A stretch of DNA of 64,000 nucleotides from a bacterium BMS3Abin06. Lineage in GTDB: Bacteria; Nitrospirota; Thermodesulfovibrionia; UBA6902. The notes under the pieces are model-generated. The model made no database searches. It was not told the DNA's origin and was given only the letters and a program-made list of their open reading frames with translations. This document shows positions 35,903-46,624 of this stretch, piece by piece (within the stretch, counting starts at the first letter, position 1; each line of letters starts with the position of its first letter). A program made the position numbers and the translations under genes. The stretch covers positions 45,193-109,192 of the forward strand of contig BDSY01000041.1 in the NCBI GenBank assembly GCA_002897895.1, written 5' to 3'.

Positions 35903-35983
35903 TCCCTGTTCAAATCAGCCGTTTGACGGCAGCATACTATTCAACCCTTGAAAAAACTTGATTTTATTGCTAAATTAACCTTC

Positions 35984-36003
35984 ACACGAATTACAATTCG
36001 TGT
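35984..36003. repeat. Palindrome upstream of pheA
   Basis: ACACGAATT-AC-AATTCGTGT is a perfect inverted repeat in the gap before pheA. The same ACACGAATTAC word recurs downstream of pheA at 37186-37196. It may be a dispersed repeat or a binding site; nothing decides. Confidence 0.5.
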
Positions 36004-36046
36004 AATAGCTCAAATTTATCTTCTTTTTTGCATATGGTCATAAACT

Positions 36047-37114
36047 ATGTCTGAACTTGAGAAACTGAGAAAAAAAATAGACGAACTCGACCTTAAGATT
36101 CTTGAATTATTAAATAAGAGAACAGAGGTCGTTCTTGACGTCGGAAAGACAAAGCAGGATAAGCATTTAAAAGTTTACTCACCTGAAAGGGAGCGGGCAA
36201 TACTGAAGAGATTAAAAGAGAAAAATATTGGCCCTTTCCCCACTGAAACCCTCCGGTTAATCTATGAAGAAATACTTTCGGCATCTCTTGCTTTGCAGCA
36301 GCCTTTAAAAGTCTCATACCTTGGCCCGTCCGCAACATTTACTCATCTTGCGGCAAAGAGGCAGTTCGGGTCTTCTGCGGATTACATACCTGAAAGTACA
36401 ATAAAAGAGGTATTCGACTCAGTCTCCAGAGATAAGGCCCGGTACGGAGTAGTTCCTATCGAGAACTCAACCGAAGGCGTAGTCAATTATACACTTGATA
36501 TGTTCGTGGATTCGGATTTGAAAATCGCATTTGAGATAATGCTCCCTATATCACATAACCTGCTCTCAAAGACAGGCAAAAAAGCGGACATCAAAAAAAT
36601 TTATTCCCACTCACAGGCAAGGGCCCAGTGCAGGGGCTGGCTTGAAAGTAATTTCCCGGGGATACCCGTCATCGAAGAGTTAAGCACTGCTGCGGCTGCC
36701 AAACGTGTCTCAAAAGACACTTCTGCTGCAGCGGTTGCGAGCGAACTTGCCGCTTCCGAATATAATCTGCAATTTGTTGAAAAGGGCATTGAGGATAATA
36801 AAACCAATTTCACCCGCTTTCTTGTGATTGCAAAAGAGTCATTGGGTAAAACAGGGAAAGACAAGACCTCCATTATGTTTTCAGTAAAAGACAAACCGGG
36901 TGCACTCTATCTGATATTGAGGCCCTTTGCGAGGCACAGGATAAACCTGACAAAGATCGAATCAAGGCCGTCAAAGAGAAAGGCCTGGGAATACTTCTTT
37001 TTTGTAGATCTGGAGGGCCATATAGACGACAAAGGAGTCAGGAAGGCAATTAACAGTGTAAAAAAGGAATGCCTCTTTTTCAAGGTATTAGGATCCTACC
37101 CCTCGGCTGAATAA
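36047..37114 (+). CDS. pheA: Bifunctional chorismate mutase/prephenate dehydratase (P-protein)
   Basis: A 355-residue enzyme converting chorismate to prephenate to phenylpyruvate. The N-terminal AroQ chorismate mutase covers residues ~1-85 (LRKKIDELDLKILELLNKR, a helix with catalytic Arg/Lys). The prephenate dehydratase domain runs ~90-270 (VSYLGPSATFTHLAA, VVPIENSTEGVV, and the substrate motif NFTRFLVI). The C-terminal ACT domain (~275-355) has ESRPSKRKAWEYFFFVD for phenylalanine feedback. First gene of the operon pheA-hisC-aroF-tyrA-aroA. Confidence 0.96.
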   Translation: MSELEKLRKKIDELDLKILELLNKRTEVVLDVGKTKQDKHLKVYSPERERAILKRLKEKNIGPFPTETLRLIYEEILSASLALQQPLKVSYLGPSATFTHLAAKRQFGSSADYIPESTIKEVFDSVSRDKARYGVVPIENSTEGVVNYTLDMFVDSDLKIAFEIMLPISHNLLSKTGKKADIKKIYSHSQARAQCRGWLESNFPGIPVIEELSTAAAAKRVSKDTSAAAVASELAASEYNLQFVEKGIEDNKTNFTRFLVIAKESLGKTGKDKTSIMFSVKDKPGALYLILRPFARHRINLTKIESRPSKRKAWEYFFFVDLEGHIDDKGVRKAINSVKKECLFFKVLGSYPSAE

Positions 37115-37119
37115 GAAAG

Positions 37120-37203
37120 TATCGTAATCCGTGTCCGTTATTCGTTATCCGTAATTAGCTGATACATATCTAATCACATACGGACACGAATTACGGTCAC
37201 GAA
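37120..37203. repeat. Imperfect palindromic repeat between pheA and hisC
   Basis: Left arm TCGTAATCCGTGTCCGTTATTCG pairs with the right arm ending CGGACACGAATTACGGTCACGA. The inner part repeats the word TTCGTTATCCGTAATTAGC. It fills most of the pheA-hisC gap and shares ACACGAATTAC with 35984. Confidence 0.6.
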
Positions 37204-37212
37204 CAACAAACC

Positions 37213-38307
37213 ATGATACAAGCTTCTGAACATATCAAAAGCATTAAGCCCTATGTGGCGGGTAAACCGATTGAAGAACTCGTGAGGGAACTGGGGATTG
37301 CTCACCCGGTGAAGCTCGCCTCAAATGAAAATCCTGTTGGCCCGTCGCCTCTTGCGGTCAGTGCGCTGCGCAAAGGTATGGGCGACTTAAACAGGTATCC
37401 TGATGGAAGCTGCCACTACCTCGGCAGCGCATTATCCGGCAAATTGCAAATCAGACCTGACGGGATATTGTTCGGAAACGGCTCCAATGAAATTATCGAG
37501 CTGGCAGTCAGGACATTTCTCAATCCGGGCGATGAGGCGATAATGGCGCATCCTTCTTTTGTCGTCTATTCAACCATTGTACAGGCAGTAAAAGGTAAAA
37601 GCATAATTGTCCCGCTTAAAGACCGGCGGCATGACCTTGATGCAATGGCATCGGAGATAACTGCAAAGACAAAGATTATCTTTATCGCAAACCCCAATAA
37701 TCCCACAGGCACAATAAATACAAAAACCGACATGGATTCCTTTATGAAAAAAGTTCCGGAAGATGTGCTGGTTATCGTTGATGAGGCATATTTTGAATAT
37801 GCTGTTTCGCCGGATTACGCAGACAGTATTAAATATTTTAGACGGGGAAGAGATATATTAATTCTCAGAACTTTCTCTAAAATATATGGTCTCGCAGGAC
37901 TCAGGATAGGATACGGAATTGCAAAGAAAGAGCTGATAACAGAGATGAACAAAGTCCGCCAGCCATTCAATGTAAACTCCCTTGCCCAGAAAGCCGCACT
38001 CGCAGCGCTTGATGATGAAAAACACCTTGAGAGGTCTAAGAAAATAAATGAGAGAGGCAAGAAATATCTTTATAAAGAATTCAGGTCATTGAATATAAAT
38101 TATGTGCCGACCGAGGCAAATTTCATATACATAACTTTTAAAAATGATGCAGCCGCTCAACTGTACAATGACCTTCTGAAAGAGGGTGTTATTGCGAGAC
38201 CGATGGGCCCCCGTGCAATGCGCGTGACCATCGGGCTGCCGGGGGAGAATAAAAAACTGATAGAAGCATTGAGAAAGATTTTGAATAGGGAGAATTTTAT
38301 TATTTAA
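37213..38307 (+). CDS. hisC: Histidinol-phosphate/aromatic aminotransferase
   Basis: A 364-residue PLP enzyme of aminotransferase fold I, HisC branch. Seen are LASNENPVGPSPLA, FGNGSNEIIELAVRTF, IIFIANPNNPTGTI, VIVDEAYFEYA and the PLP-lysine block RTFSKIYGLAGLRIGYG (Lys227-like in SKIYG). Its position within aromatic genes suggests it transaminates phenylpyruvate, hydroxyphenylpyruvate or both in addition to imidazoleacetol phosphate; HisC with aromatic side activity is known in many bacteria. Confidence 0.92.
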   Translation: MIQASEHIKSIKPYVAGKPIEELVRELGIAHPVKLASNENPVGPSPLAVSALRKGMGDLNRYPDGSCHYLGSALSGKLQIRPDGILFGNGSNEIIELAVRTFLNPGDEAIMAHPSFVVYSTIVQAVKGKSIIVPLKDRRHDLDAMASEITAKTKIIFIANPNNPTGTINTKTDMDSFMKKVPEDVLVIVDEAYFEYAVSPDYADSIKYFRRGRDILILRTFSKIYGLAGLRIGYGIAKKELITEMNKVRQPFNVNSLAQKAALAALDDEKHLERSKKINERGKKYLYKEFRSLNINYVPTEANFIYITFKNDAAAQLYNDLLKEGVIARPMGPRAMRVTIGLPGENKKLIEALRKILNRENFII

Positions 38308-38380
38308 TTCATTATAATTAATATTCGCTGAAATCTTGTAATTTAGATTTTTAAATATAGAATTTCTGGAGGAGTTATTT

Positions 38381-39406
38381 ATGGATATTATAGTATTGAG
38401 GCCGGGAGCAACTGCAAAAGAACTCCGCTACATAGTCAAAAAACTTGAAAATAAGGGTTTCAAGGCCAATATCTCAAAAGGAACCGAAAGGACGGTCATT
38501 GGGGTAATCGGCGACACTTCAAAGATTACCGAGGATGAAAGCAATGCATTTGCTTCAATGGCGGGCGTTGAAGAAATCCACAGGATTATCCAGCCCTTCA
38601 AGCTTGCAAGCAGGGATTTTAAATCCGGGGATACGACTATCAGAATCGGTAAACATACTATCGGGGGCAAAAGGATTCATGTCACGGCCGGACCATGCGC
38701 TGTTGAAAACCTGCCCACATTACTGAATATAGCCATGGAAGTTAAAAAAGCCGGGGCAACATTTATAAGGGGTGGAGCATTTAAACCCAGGACTTCACCT
38801 TACAGTTTTCAGGGCCTTGGAGAAGAAGGACTGAAATTTCTTGCAGAAGCACGAGAGAAAACCGGGATGCCTGTTGTGACGGAACTTATGGATCCGAGGG
38901 ACATAGATGTTATTCTTAAATATGCCGATGTTATTCAGATAGGCACAAGAAACATGCAGAATTTCAGGCTTCTCAGTGAAGTCGGCTCTCATGACAAGCC
39001 GATAGTTTTAAAGAGGGGATTGTCCGCAACGATAAAAGATCTCCTCATGGCTGCCGAATATATCATGGCGCAGGGAAACAACAAGGTCATACTCTGCGAA
39101 AGAGGGATCAGGACATTTGAGACAGCTACGAGAAACACGCTTGATTTGAACGCTATCCCTGTTTTAAAAAAGCTTTCCCATCTCCCTGTTGTAGTTGACC
39201 CGAGCCACGGCGCAGGCAAATGGGACCTCGTTGCCCCTATGGCCAAGGCTGCAATTGCCGCAGGCGCCGACGGATTAATGATTGAAGTCCATCCAAAACC
39301 CGAAGAGGCATTGTCGGATGGGGAACAATCTCTAAAACCGGATAAATTCAAGACACTTATGAAAGAACTTAAGGCCGTAGCTAAAGCAGTGGGAAGGACA
39401 TTGTAG
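38381..39406 (+). CDS. aroF: 3-Deoxy-7-phosphoheptulonate (DAHP) synthase, type I-beta
   Basis: A 341-residue enzyme catalysing the first shikimate step (PEP + erythrose 4-phosphate). An N-terminal ~70-residue ferredoxin-like regulatory domain is fused to the TIM barrel: [46 protein letters not shown], and the metal-binding [12 protein letters not shown] and [19 protein letters not shown]. The N-terminal domain is the form that gives Tyr/Phe inhibition in such enzymes. Good GGAGG ribosome site. Central gene of the aromatic operon. Confidence 0.95.
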   Translation: MDIIVLRPGATAKELRYIVKKLENKGFKANISKGTERTVIGVIGDTSKITEDESNAFASMAGVEEIHRIIQPFKLASRDFKSGDTTIRIGKHTIGGKRIHVTAGPCAVENLPTLLNIAMEVKKAGATFIRGGAFKPRTSPYSFQGLGEEGLKFLAEAREKTGMPVVTELMDPRDIDVILKYADVIQIGTRNMQNFRLLSEVGSHDKPIVLKRGLSATIKDLLMAAEYIMAQGNNKVILCERGIRTFETATRNTLDLNAIPVLKKLSHLPVVVDPSHGAGKWDLVAPMAKAAIAAGADGLMIEVHPKPEEALSDGEQSLKPDKFKTLMKELKAVAKAVGRTL

Positions 39407-39434
39407 AATAAAGCCACGGATTACTCTGAATTTT

Positions 39435-39600
39435 GAATTCAGGAGTCAGAATTCAGGAGTCAGGAGTCAGAATGAAAAAAGAAAAAGATAGACAGCGGCG
39501 CTTAACTTCTCAGTTAAGGCGGGCTGTTGTTTCCATAACTGCGAATATAAGCATTAGAGGCATATTCCAAAGCAATTCCGGATTCCGGCTCCTGACCCCT
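39435..39600 (+). mobile_element. Heptamer-bounded element carrying a four-helix-bundle gene remnant, copy 1
   Basis: Between aroF and tyrA. It starts with CAGGAGTCAG-type heptamers and ends in CTCCTGAC. Inside, ATG 39472 opens a 45-codon frame reading ...RLTSQLRRAVVSITANIS followed by RGIFQSNS; it ends at TAA 39607-39609. The LTSQLRRA-SI-NI run is the signature segment of the four-helix-bundle/23S rRNA intervening-sequence-protein family. The rest of that gene is missing, so it is an internally deleted relic. Confidence 0.7.
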
Positions 39601-39608
39601 TTTTTTTA

Positions 39609-40464
39609 ATGGACAGATACAATATGGATTTTACGAACATAGCGATTATCGGTGTCGGCCTTATGGGCAGTTCATTTGCCCTTGCACTCAGAAAGAACGG
39701 GTATAAAGGCAAAATAACCGGTATCGGAAGAAGAGAAAAAAATTTAATAAAGGCAAAAGACCTCGGAATAATAGATGATTACTCAACAGTACACGCAGAG
39801 GGAGTAAAAAATGCCGACCTGATCCTGCTCGCTTCCTCTGTAGGACAGTTTGAACAAATTGCAAAAAATATCAGGAACAATATAAAAAACGGGGCAATAG
39901 TAACAGACGTAGGAAGTGTCAAGGCAGGGATTATCAGAAAACTCGAGCCCCTTATGCATGAAGGCGTTAGTTTTGTCGGCTGCCACCCGATTGCAGGCAA
40001 AGAATGTTCGGGCATGGATGCCGCAACAGCCGATCTTTTTAATAATGCAAAGTGTATAATCACCCCCACTTCAAACACAAACAAGGAAGCCCTGGACAGG
40101 GTTATTGATATCTGGGGCCGGATTGGAAGCAAGATAATATTAATGAGTCCTGAAGAACATGACCTTGTTTTCGCAGCAGTAAGCCACCTCCCGCATGTGG
40201 TTGCCTATGCACTGGTTAATTCTATCCTGAATGTTGATAAAGATATTCTCCATTACGGCGGCAGAGGGCTCAAGGATATGACAAGAATCGCCCTGAGTCC
40301 TACGGAGCTCTGGCGGGACATATGCACCAATAACAGGAATGATATTCTCAAGACACTAAAGAGATTTTCATCTTCTATTTCAAAGATGATAAAACTCTTT
40401 GAAAATTCAGACTGGACAGGTCTGGAGAAAGAATTCCTGAGGGCTAAAGAGGCAAGAAAGCTCA

Positions 40465-40478
<14 letters not shown>
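39609..40478 (+). CDS. tyrA: Prephenate dehydrogenase
   Basis: A 289-residue NAD(P)+-dependent enzyme making 4-hydroxyphenylpyruvate. The N-terminal Rossmann site is IAIIGVGLMGSSFALALR; catalytic context VGCHPIAGKECSG and SHLPHVVAYAL (His residues of the active site), and GGRGLKDMTRIALSPTELW. ATG 39609 overlaps the stop of the element ORF; a second ATG five codons later (MDFTNIAII) is a reasonable alternative. It overlaps aroA by 14 bases. No ACT or chorismate-mutase fusion. Confidence 0.94.
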
Positions 40479-41802
<1,324 letters not shown>

Positions 41803-41818
41803 ACAATCTATAAAATCT

Positions 41819-42859
41819 TCACTTCCGGATTGATCCTTCAGAGCCGAGTAAAACAGCAATCCAGCGGGTCTCTTCATTGCTGTCCAGCGCAATCTTTACG
41901 GCCATAGTTAAAGGCACTGAGAGGAGCATCCCTACAGGACCCAGGACCCAGCCCCAGAAAACCAGCGAGAGAAACACAACCAGTGTTGATAATCCAAGCC
42001 CTCTTCCCATGATCTTAGGTTCAATTATGCTTCCTATTATGATATTTACCACAGCATATCCAAGTCCTGTTAGCAACGCCGGGCCGGACCCAAGCTGTAT
42101 TAATGCCAGAAGTATAGCCGGAACTGCTGCAATGACCGGGCCGATGTTCGGCACATAATTAAGTAAAAAGGCCAGCAGCCCCCAGAGTAAAGGATGATTG
42201 ACGCCAAGAAACATTAACCAGACTGCAATGGCAATTCCCGTTGCCAGGCTTGTCAATGTCTTGATCACCATATAGCGATTGATGTTCTTTATGAAACTGT
42301 TAAAATTGCTGAACGATGCATCCGGCTTATCCGATGCAGCGCGCAATTTGTTGGGGAAGCCCGATGCCTCCAGCAGAATGAAGATAACTGTAAGCAATAT
42401 CATGAATGAATTGGTGAGCACACTGCCCAGTCTGGTGAGCAGGCTTGCAACAAGTTTCATGGCAAAACCGGGGTTCAATGTCTTAATCACCCCTTCTTTG
42501 TAAATATCTACACCCATACCTTCCAGCCACTCCAGGAGCCCTGACATTTTTTCCTGGAGGCTCTCCTGGTAAGAAGGCAGGGCCTGCGAAAAGTCATTCA
42601 GGGATGTGCCGACCAATGTCATTATGGATAGACCGATCACAATAGCCCCTGATACTACTATTATCATGGAGAGAACTGCGGGAACCTTTTTCCTCTGCAG
42701 CCAGAATAACGGCGGTGCGCAAATGACTGCAATAAATACTGCTATTAAAAATGGAACCAGAATGGATTCTGCGGCCTGTATCCCTGCGATCACAACAACG
42801 AATGCAGCCGCAGTCACGAGGAATCCCGGCCCTGCCGATAGTTCAGCAATTTTTTTCAT
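41819..42859 (-). CDS. AI-2E/PerM-family membrane permease
   Basis: A 346-residue polytopic protein with ~8 membrane helices, an extracytoplasmic region around residues 70-150, and the family block LLAFLLNYVPNIGPVIAAVPA followed by GLSTLVVFLSLVFWGWVLGPVGMLLSVPLT. Relatives include TqsA (autoinducer-2 export) and sodium/proton antiporter-like PerM proteins; the actual substrate is not known. Convergent with aroA. Confidence 0.9.
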   Translation of the reverse strand: MKKIAELSAGPGFLVTAAAFVVVIAGIQAAESILVPFLIAVFIAVICAPPLFWLQRKKVPAVLSMIIVVSGAIVIGLSIMTLVGTSLNDFSQALPSYQESLQEKMSGLLEWLEGMGVDIYKEGVIKTLNPGFAMKLVASLLTRLGSVLTNSFMILLTVIFILLEASGFPNKLRAASDKPDASFSNFNSFIKNINRYMVIKTLTSLATGIAIAVWLMFLGVNHPLLWGLLAFLLNYVPNIGPVIAAVPAILLALIQLGSGPALLTGLGYAVVNIIIGSIIEPKIMGRGLGLSTLVVFLSLVFWGWVLGPVGMLLSVPLTMAVKIALDSNEETRWIAVLLGSEGSIRK

Positions 42860-42888
42860 AAGGTTTTGTAAAATCGCTTAACTCAGGT

Positions 42889-44103
42889 TTACTCAAAATT
42901 CTTATGATACTCTTTAACTTTTTTAGCGAAATCCCCGCCGAATTCATAGCACTTTGACTCATCATCCATTGACGGTCTGTAAAGCACCTCGACACCGGGC
43001 TCAAGGACTTCCAGTTTCATCCTTTTAAATTCTTCATAAGCTTCTTTAACTGCGCCGCCGCCCCATCCGTAACTGCCGAATGCCCCCATTATCCTGTTCT
43101 TAGGGCGTAAGCCCCTGAGGTGAGTTAAAAATTCTGCCACTGAAGGAAATAATATATTATTAAGAGTAGGGCTTCCAATAAGACATCCCCTTGATTTCCA
43201 GAATTCTTTTATTGCCGCACTCATCGGTGTTGAACGAAGCTTTATCACCTTGCAATCAAGGCCCTCGTCTTTTATCCCCTGCATTATCGGAATTGTCATA
43301 CGTTCCGTACTGTTCCACATGGTATCGTAAATTAACGATATGCTCAGGTTTGCCTTTCCATCAGCCATATCGAGATATTTCTGCATTATGCTTCCCGGGT
43401 CTTTTCTCCATATTATTCCATGGTCAGGCGCAATCATGTCTATTTCAAGTCCAAGCTTCTGCACCTCTGACAGCTTTGATTTGATAAGCTGTCCGAATGG
43501 CATAAGAATGTTTGCATAGTAGTCGATTATGGAATCTTCCAGCTCACAGAGCGAAGCATTCTCAATAAATTCATCATCAAACCTTGCAGAGGTTGCAAGA
43601 TGCTGTCCGAATGCATCCTGTGAAATAAGGAGTTTTGCCTCATTAACATAGGTCATCATTGAATCGGGCCAGTGGAGCATCGGGGTTTCAAGAAATGTAA
43701 GGGTATATTTACCCGTATTGATTGTATCTCCTGTCTTAACGATCCTGAAATTCCATTTTGATGTATCAAAATGCCGGTCAAGTCCTTTTTTGCCTTTGGA
43801 GGTTATATAAATAGTTGCGTCCGGAGCAAGCGACATAATCCTGTCGACACTGCTTGCATGGTCCGGTTCGATATGGTTGATGATCAGATTTACGATCTTC
43901 GACGGATCGGTCAGGCTCATGATATTTTTTAAGGTATGACGTACAAAGTCATGTTTGACCGTATCGACAAGGGTTATCTGCTCATCCATTATAAGATAGT
44001 TGTTGTATGTGGTCCCGTTCGGAGTTACATATCCGTGGAAATCCCTTACTGCCCAGTCAATTGCACCTACCAGATATATATCAGGTTTTATTTCTACTTT
44101 CAC
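42889..44103 (-). CDS. A-type flavoprotein / flavodiiron protein (O2 or NO reductase)
   Basis: A 404-residue cytosolic enzyme: an N-terminal beta-lactamase-like diiron domain with NHIEPDHASS (HxExDH), LHWPDSMMTYV, LISQDAFGQH and APDHGIIWRKDPG, then a C-terminal flavodoxin domain from ~255 (SISLIYDTMWNSTERM, FGSYGWGGGAVKE). It has the complete diiron ligand pattern and no fused rubredoxin. It reduces O2 to water or NO to N2O in anaerobes using reduced rubredoxin or F420-type donors. Preceded by a repeat-filled 330-base gap. Confidence 0.94.
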   Translation of the reverse strand: MKVEIKPDIYLVGAIDWAVRDFHGYVTPNGTTYNNYLIMDEQITLVDTVKHDFVRHTLKNIMSLTDPSKIVNLIINHIEPDHASSVDRIMSLAPDATIYITSKGKKGLDRHFDTSKWNFRIVKTGDTINTGKYTLTFLETPMLHWPDSMMTYVNEAKLLISQDAFGQHLATSARFDDEFIENASLCELEDSIIDYYANILMPFGQLIKSKLSEVQKLGLEIDMIAPDHGIIWRKDPGSIMQKYLDMADGKANLSISLIYDTMWNSTERMTIPIMQGIKDEGLDCKVIKLRSTPMSAAIKEFWKSRGCLIGSPTLNNILFPSVAEFLTHLRGLRPKNRIMGAFGSYGWGGGAVKEAYEEFKRMKLEVLEPGVEVLYRPSMDDESKCYEFGGDFAKKVKEYHKNFE

Positions 44104-44183
44104 GTTTACCTCCCGTACATAAAATTATTAGAATTTTACCAGTTAAAAATAATACTTGCAACAGAAAGTGAATATACTCTATC

Positions 44184-44318
44184 AATTCCCGGTGAACCCG
44201 GATGCAAGATTGCTTCGTCGCTGAAGCTCCTCGCAATGACATCGCGAAAATCTTTTTTGTCATTGCGAGCGGAGCGAAGCAATCTCAATGCGTTACAAAT
44301 TTACCGAGAATTGCTGGG
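44184..44318. repeat. Dispersed repeat family C, copy 2
   Basis: Nearly the same 135 bp as 15612-15746, beginning AATTCCCGGTGAACCCGG with the inner pair GCAAGATTGCTTC / GAAGCAATCTCAATGCG. It occupies most of the gap 44104-44439; the remainder holds no gene. Confidence 0.8.
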
Positions 44319-44439
44319 GATGCCCTGATTATTTTAGTTTCAAATTCTTACAGCGGCAGGTAATAGTTTAGCACACCCCTTTTCTAAAAGTTGAAATAAT
44401 CTGACTTTCCCGTTTTAATTTTTGTATTATAATCATACT

Positions 44440-44724
44440 ATGGAAAAGGGCAGGGTGCATTTAATAATATCCGGTTTTGTGCAGGGAGTCTTTTATCGCG
44501 CCGCTACGCGTGATACGGCCATGAGACTCGGTTTAAAGGGATGGGTCAGGAACCTGCCTGACGGTAATGTTGAAGCTGTTTTTGAAGGCCCGGTTGAAAA
44601 ATTGAAACAAGCCGTAGCGTGGTGTCATCAGGGCCCTCCCGGTGCAAGAGTTACAAAAATTGATGAAAAATGGGATGAGTACACCGGAGAATTCGATGGT
44701 TTTGATGTAAGGTATGGCTGGTAA
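44440..44724 (+). CDS. Acylphosphatase
   Basis: A 94-residue alpha/beta ferredoxin-fold enzyme hydrolysing acyl phosphates. Seen are GFVQGVFYRAATRDTAMRLGLKGWVRN (catalytic Arg in FYR and Asn in GWVRN) and GNVEAVFEGP. Start at the ATG of MEKGRVH; six more codons upstream are open from a TTG but are not family-like. No ribosome binding site is evident. Gene stands alone. Confidence 0.93.
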   Translation: MEKGRVHLIISGFVQGVFYRAATRDTAMRLGLKGWVRNLPDGNVEAVFEGPVEKLKQAVAWCHQGPPGARVTKIDEKWDEYTGEFDGFDVRYGW

Positions 44725-44829
44725 ATTACTTTAATAAATGATATGTATCTATCTGAATTATTATAATAATTACCCCGTTTGTGTTTTAATTTAATCCATT
44801 ATCAAAAACTGTGATTTTAATTAATTTTA

Positions 44830-44859
44830 TTGACATTGCCCTGTTTACGAGTAAATAAT
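44830..44859 (+). promoter_or_regulatory. Candidate bioB promoter with inverted repeat
   Basis: TTGACA (44830-44835), 18-base spacer, AATAAT (44854-44859). The spacer end holds TTTAC-GA-GTAAA, a perfect 5-bp inverted repeat that could be an operator. The start codon at 44865 falls near the expected transcript start, so bioB may be leaderless. No BirA-type box recognised. Confidence 0.45.
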
Positions 44860-44864
44860 AACAG

Positions 44865-45824
44865 ATGCTTCAGACAGAGCAGGGAACACTCAATTCGGAT
44901 CACGGAATAAATAGAGATTCAGCCCTTGCCTTATCTCATCGTAAAGGCGCTGAAATGTATGACCTCTTTGCATTAGCGAACAGAGTGAGGGAGAAGTTCC
45001 GGGGCAACAGCGTTGATCTATGTTCGATAATCAATGCCAAATCAGGCGCATGCCCTGAAGACTGCTCTTTTTGTGCACAGTCCGCACATAATAAAACAGA
45101 TACAAATGTATATCCATTGTTAAGTAAAGAAAAAATCCTGGACGCTGCGGTTTCAGCAAAAAAAAATGGAGTTAAGCGCTTTTGCATAGTCACAAGCGGT
45201 AAAAAACCTTCCGGTAAAGAACTGGATGAAATATGTAATTTTATCTCTGAAATAAGAGACCTGGGGCTTTTGCCCTGCGCCACTCTGGGCATGCTTGATA
45301 CCGGACAGCTAAGGCAACTGAAAGATGCCGGCCTTAACAGATACCATCACAACCTTGAGACTTCAGAGCATTTTTTCAGTGAAATCTGCACTACTCATAC
45401 ATACAGAGATAAAATCAAAACTATCGAAGCCGCCAAGTCGCTTGAACTGTCCATATGCAGCGGGGGAATATTCGGATTAGGGGAATCCTGGGAAGACCGC
45501 ATTGATATGGCCTTTGCCTTAAAAGAAACAGGAGTTGACTCTGTCCCTCTTAATTTCTTTACTCCAATAAAAGGTACATTGTTTGGAAACCGGGAGCTCT
45601 TAAATCCCATAGAGGCTTTGAAGATTATAGCCCTTTACAGACTTGTTCTACCCGAATGCGAGGTCAGGGTCTGCGGTGGAAGACCGGTGACTCTCCGGGA
45701 CCTTCATTCTCATATTTTCCAGGCAGGGGCTGATGGGCTGTTAATCGGCAACTATCTTACAACAGACGGGAGAGATCCGGAGGATGACCTGCAGATGATT
45801 AAAGATTTGGGGCTTGAGATATAA
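44865..45824 (+). CDS. bioB: Biotin synthase
   Basis: A 319-residue radical SAM enzyme inserting sulfur into dethiobiotin. Radical SAM cysteines CPEDCSFC (Cys63, Cys67, Cys70), the family block SGGIFGLGESWEDRI, and RVCGGRPVTLRDLHS, where Arg and Cys coordinate the [2Fe-2S] donor cluster. It overlaps bioW (TAATG). bioF, bioA and bioD are not in the window. Confidence 0.95.
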   Translation: MLQTEQGTLNSDHGINRDSALALSHRKGAEMYDLFALANRVREKFRGNSVDLCSIINAKSGACPEDCSFCAQSAHNKTDTNVYPLLSKEKILDAAVSAKKNGVKRFCIVTSGKKPSGKELDEICNFISEIRDLGLLPCATLGMLDTGQLRQLKDAGLNRYHHNLETSEHFFSEICTTHTYRDKIKTIEAAKSLELSICSGGIFGLGESWEDRIDMAFALKETGVDSVPLNFFTPIKGTLFGNRELLNPIEALKIIALYRLVLPECEVRVCGGRPVTLRDLHSHIFQAGADGLLIGNYLTTDGRDPEDDLQMIKDLGLEI

Positions 45825-46624
45825 TGTCCCGGTTCCGGTATTACAGCATAAGGATGAGATCGGCAAAAAGCGGGGTTCATGTATCCGGCGCCGAAGGCAT
45901 TTATGATAAAAATGATATCTTTAATATAGTTAAAGAGTATACTCAGAGGGCCCTGATTCATGAAAAGGGCAGGGCGGATGAAATACGCCTTACAGTAGAG
46001 GAATTAAAGGAAAAGCCAAAAAAGATATCTTCACTTCCGCTTTGCACCCTGAATACGAAAAATTCCGAGGCCGCAAAAAAGGCCGCCCTGAAAATCCTCT
46101 CATCCACAGGCATAACCGGGAGGGCCATAGAGGAGGCGTTTAAGGCCCTTGAAGTCGGCATTGCAATGAGGGGGGCGATGTTAATGGACATAGAAGGTGT
46201 CAGGCTTGAGCCTGATCTTTTGCGCGGTGTCAGAGTAACACGAATGGGGATAGCCAAAAAGGCGGCAACAGACCTTTCGAGGAAACTGGGGCGACTCGGC
46301 CTTAATAATAATACTGTCAAAGAGGCCCTTATCCTGGCCGGCAAGGTTCATAAGTATCGCATGGTTTTGGGAGAACTCTGCATATCTGATGACCCGAATT
46401 ACACAACAGGGTATGTAGCTACACGTGCTCACGGTTACGTCCGGCTTCCCCGCATCAAAAAAAGGGGGATACCGTATGGGGGCAGGGCTTTTTTTATTAC
46501 AGGCGGAGAGGTAAAAGAACTTATTAAATATCTCCAGAGGACACCTGTTTTAATTAATAATATTAAGCCCTGCAAGGGTATAGTGACTTTAAAGGAAATC
46601 CTTGAACGCAAGCCTCGTCGTTAA
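45824..46624 (+). CDS. bioW: 6-Carboxyhexanoate-CoA ligase (pimeloyl-CoA synthetase)
   Basis: A 266-residue ATP-dependent enzyme activating pimelate for biotin synthesis. Recognised by YYSIRMRSAKSGVHVSGAEG at the N-terminus, GARITRM-like GVRVTRMG, and GYVATRAHGYVRLPRIKKRG with the ATP/pimelate-binding basic residues. The pathway is thus the pimelate/BioW route rather than BioC-BioH. Translationally coupled to bioB; it overlaps the next gene by 23 bases. Confidence 0.92.
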   Translation: MSRFRYYSIRMRSAKSGVHVSGAEGIYDKNDIFNIVKEYTQRALIHEKGRADEIRLTVEELKEKPKKISSLPLCTLNTKNSEAAKKAALKILSSTGITGRAIEEAFKALEVGIAMRGAMLMDIEGVRLEPDLLRGVRVTRMGIAKKAATDLSRKLGRLGLNNNTVKEALILAGKVHKYRMVLGELCISDDPNYTTGYVATRAHGYVRLPRIKKRGIPYGGRAFFITGGEVKELIKYLQRTPVLINNIKPCKGIVTLKEILERKPRR

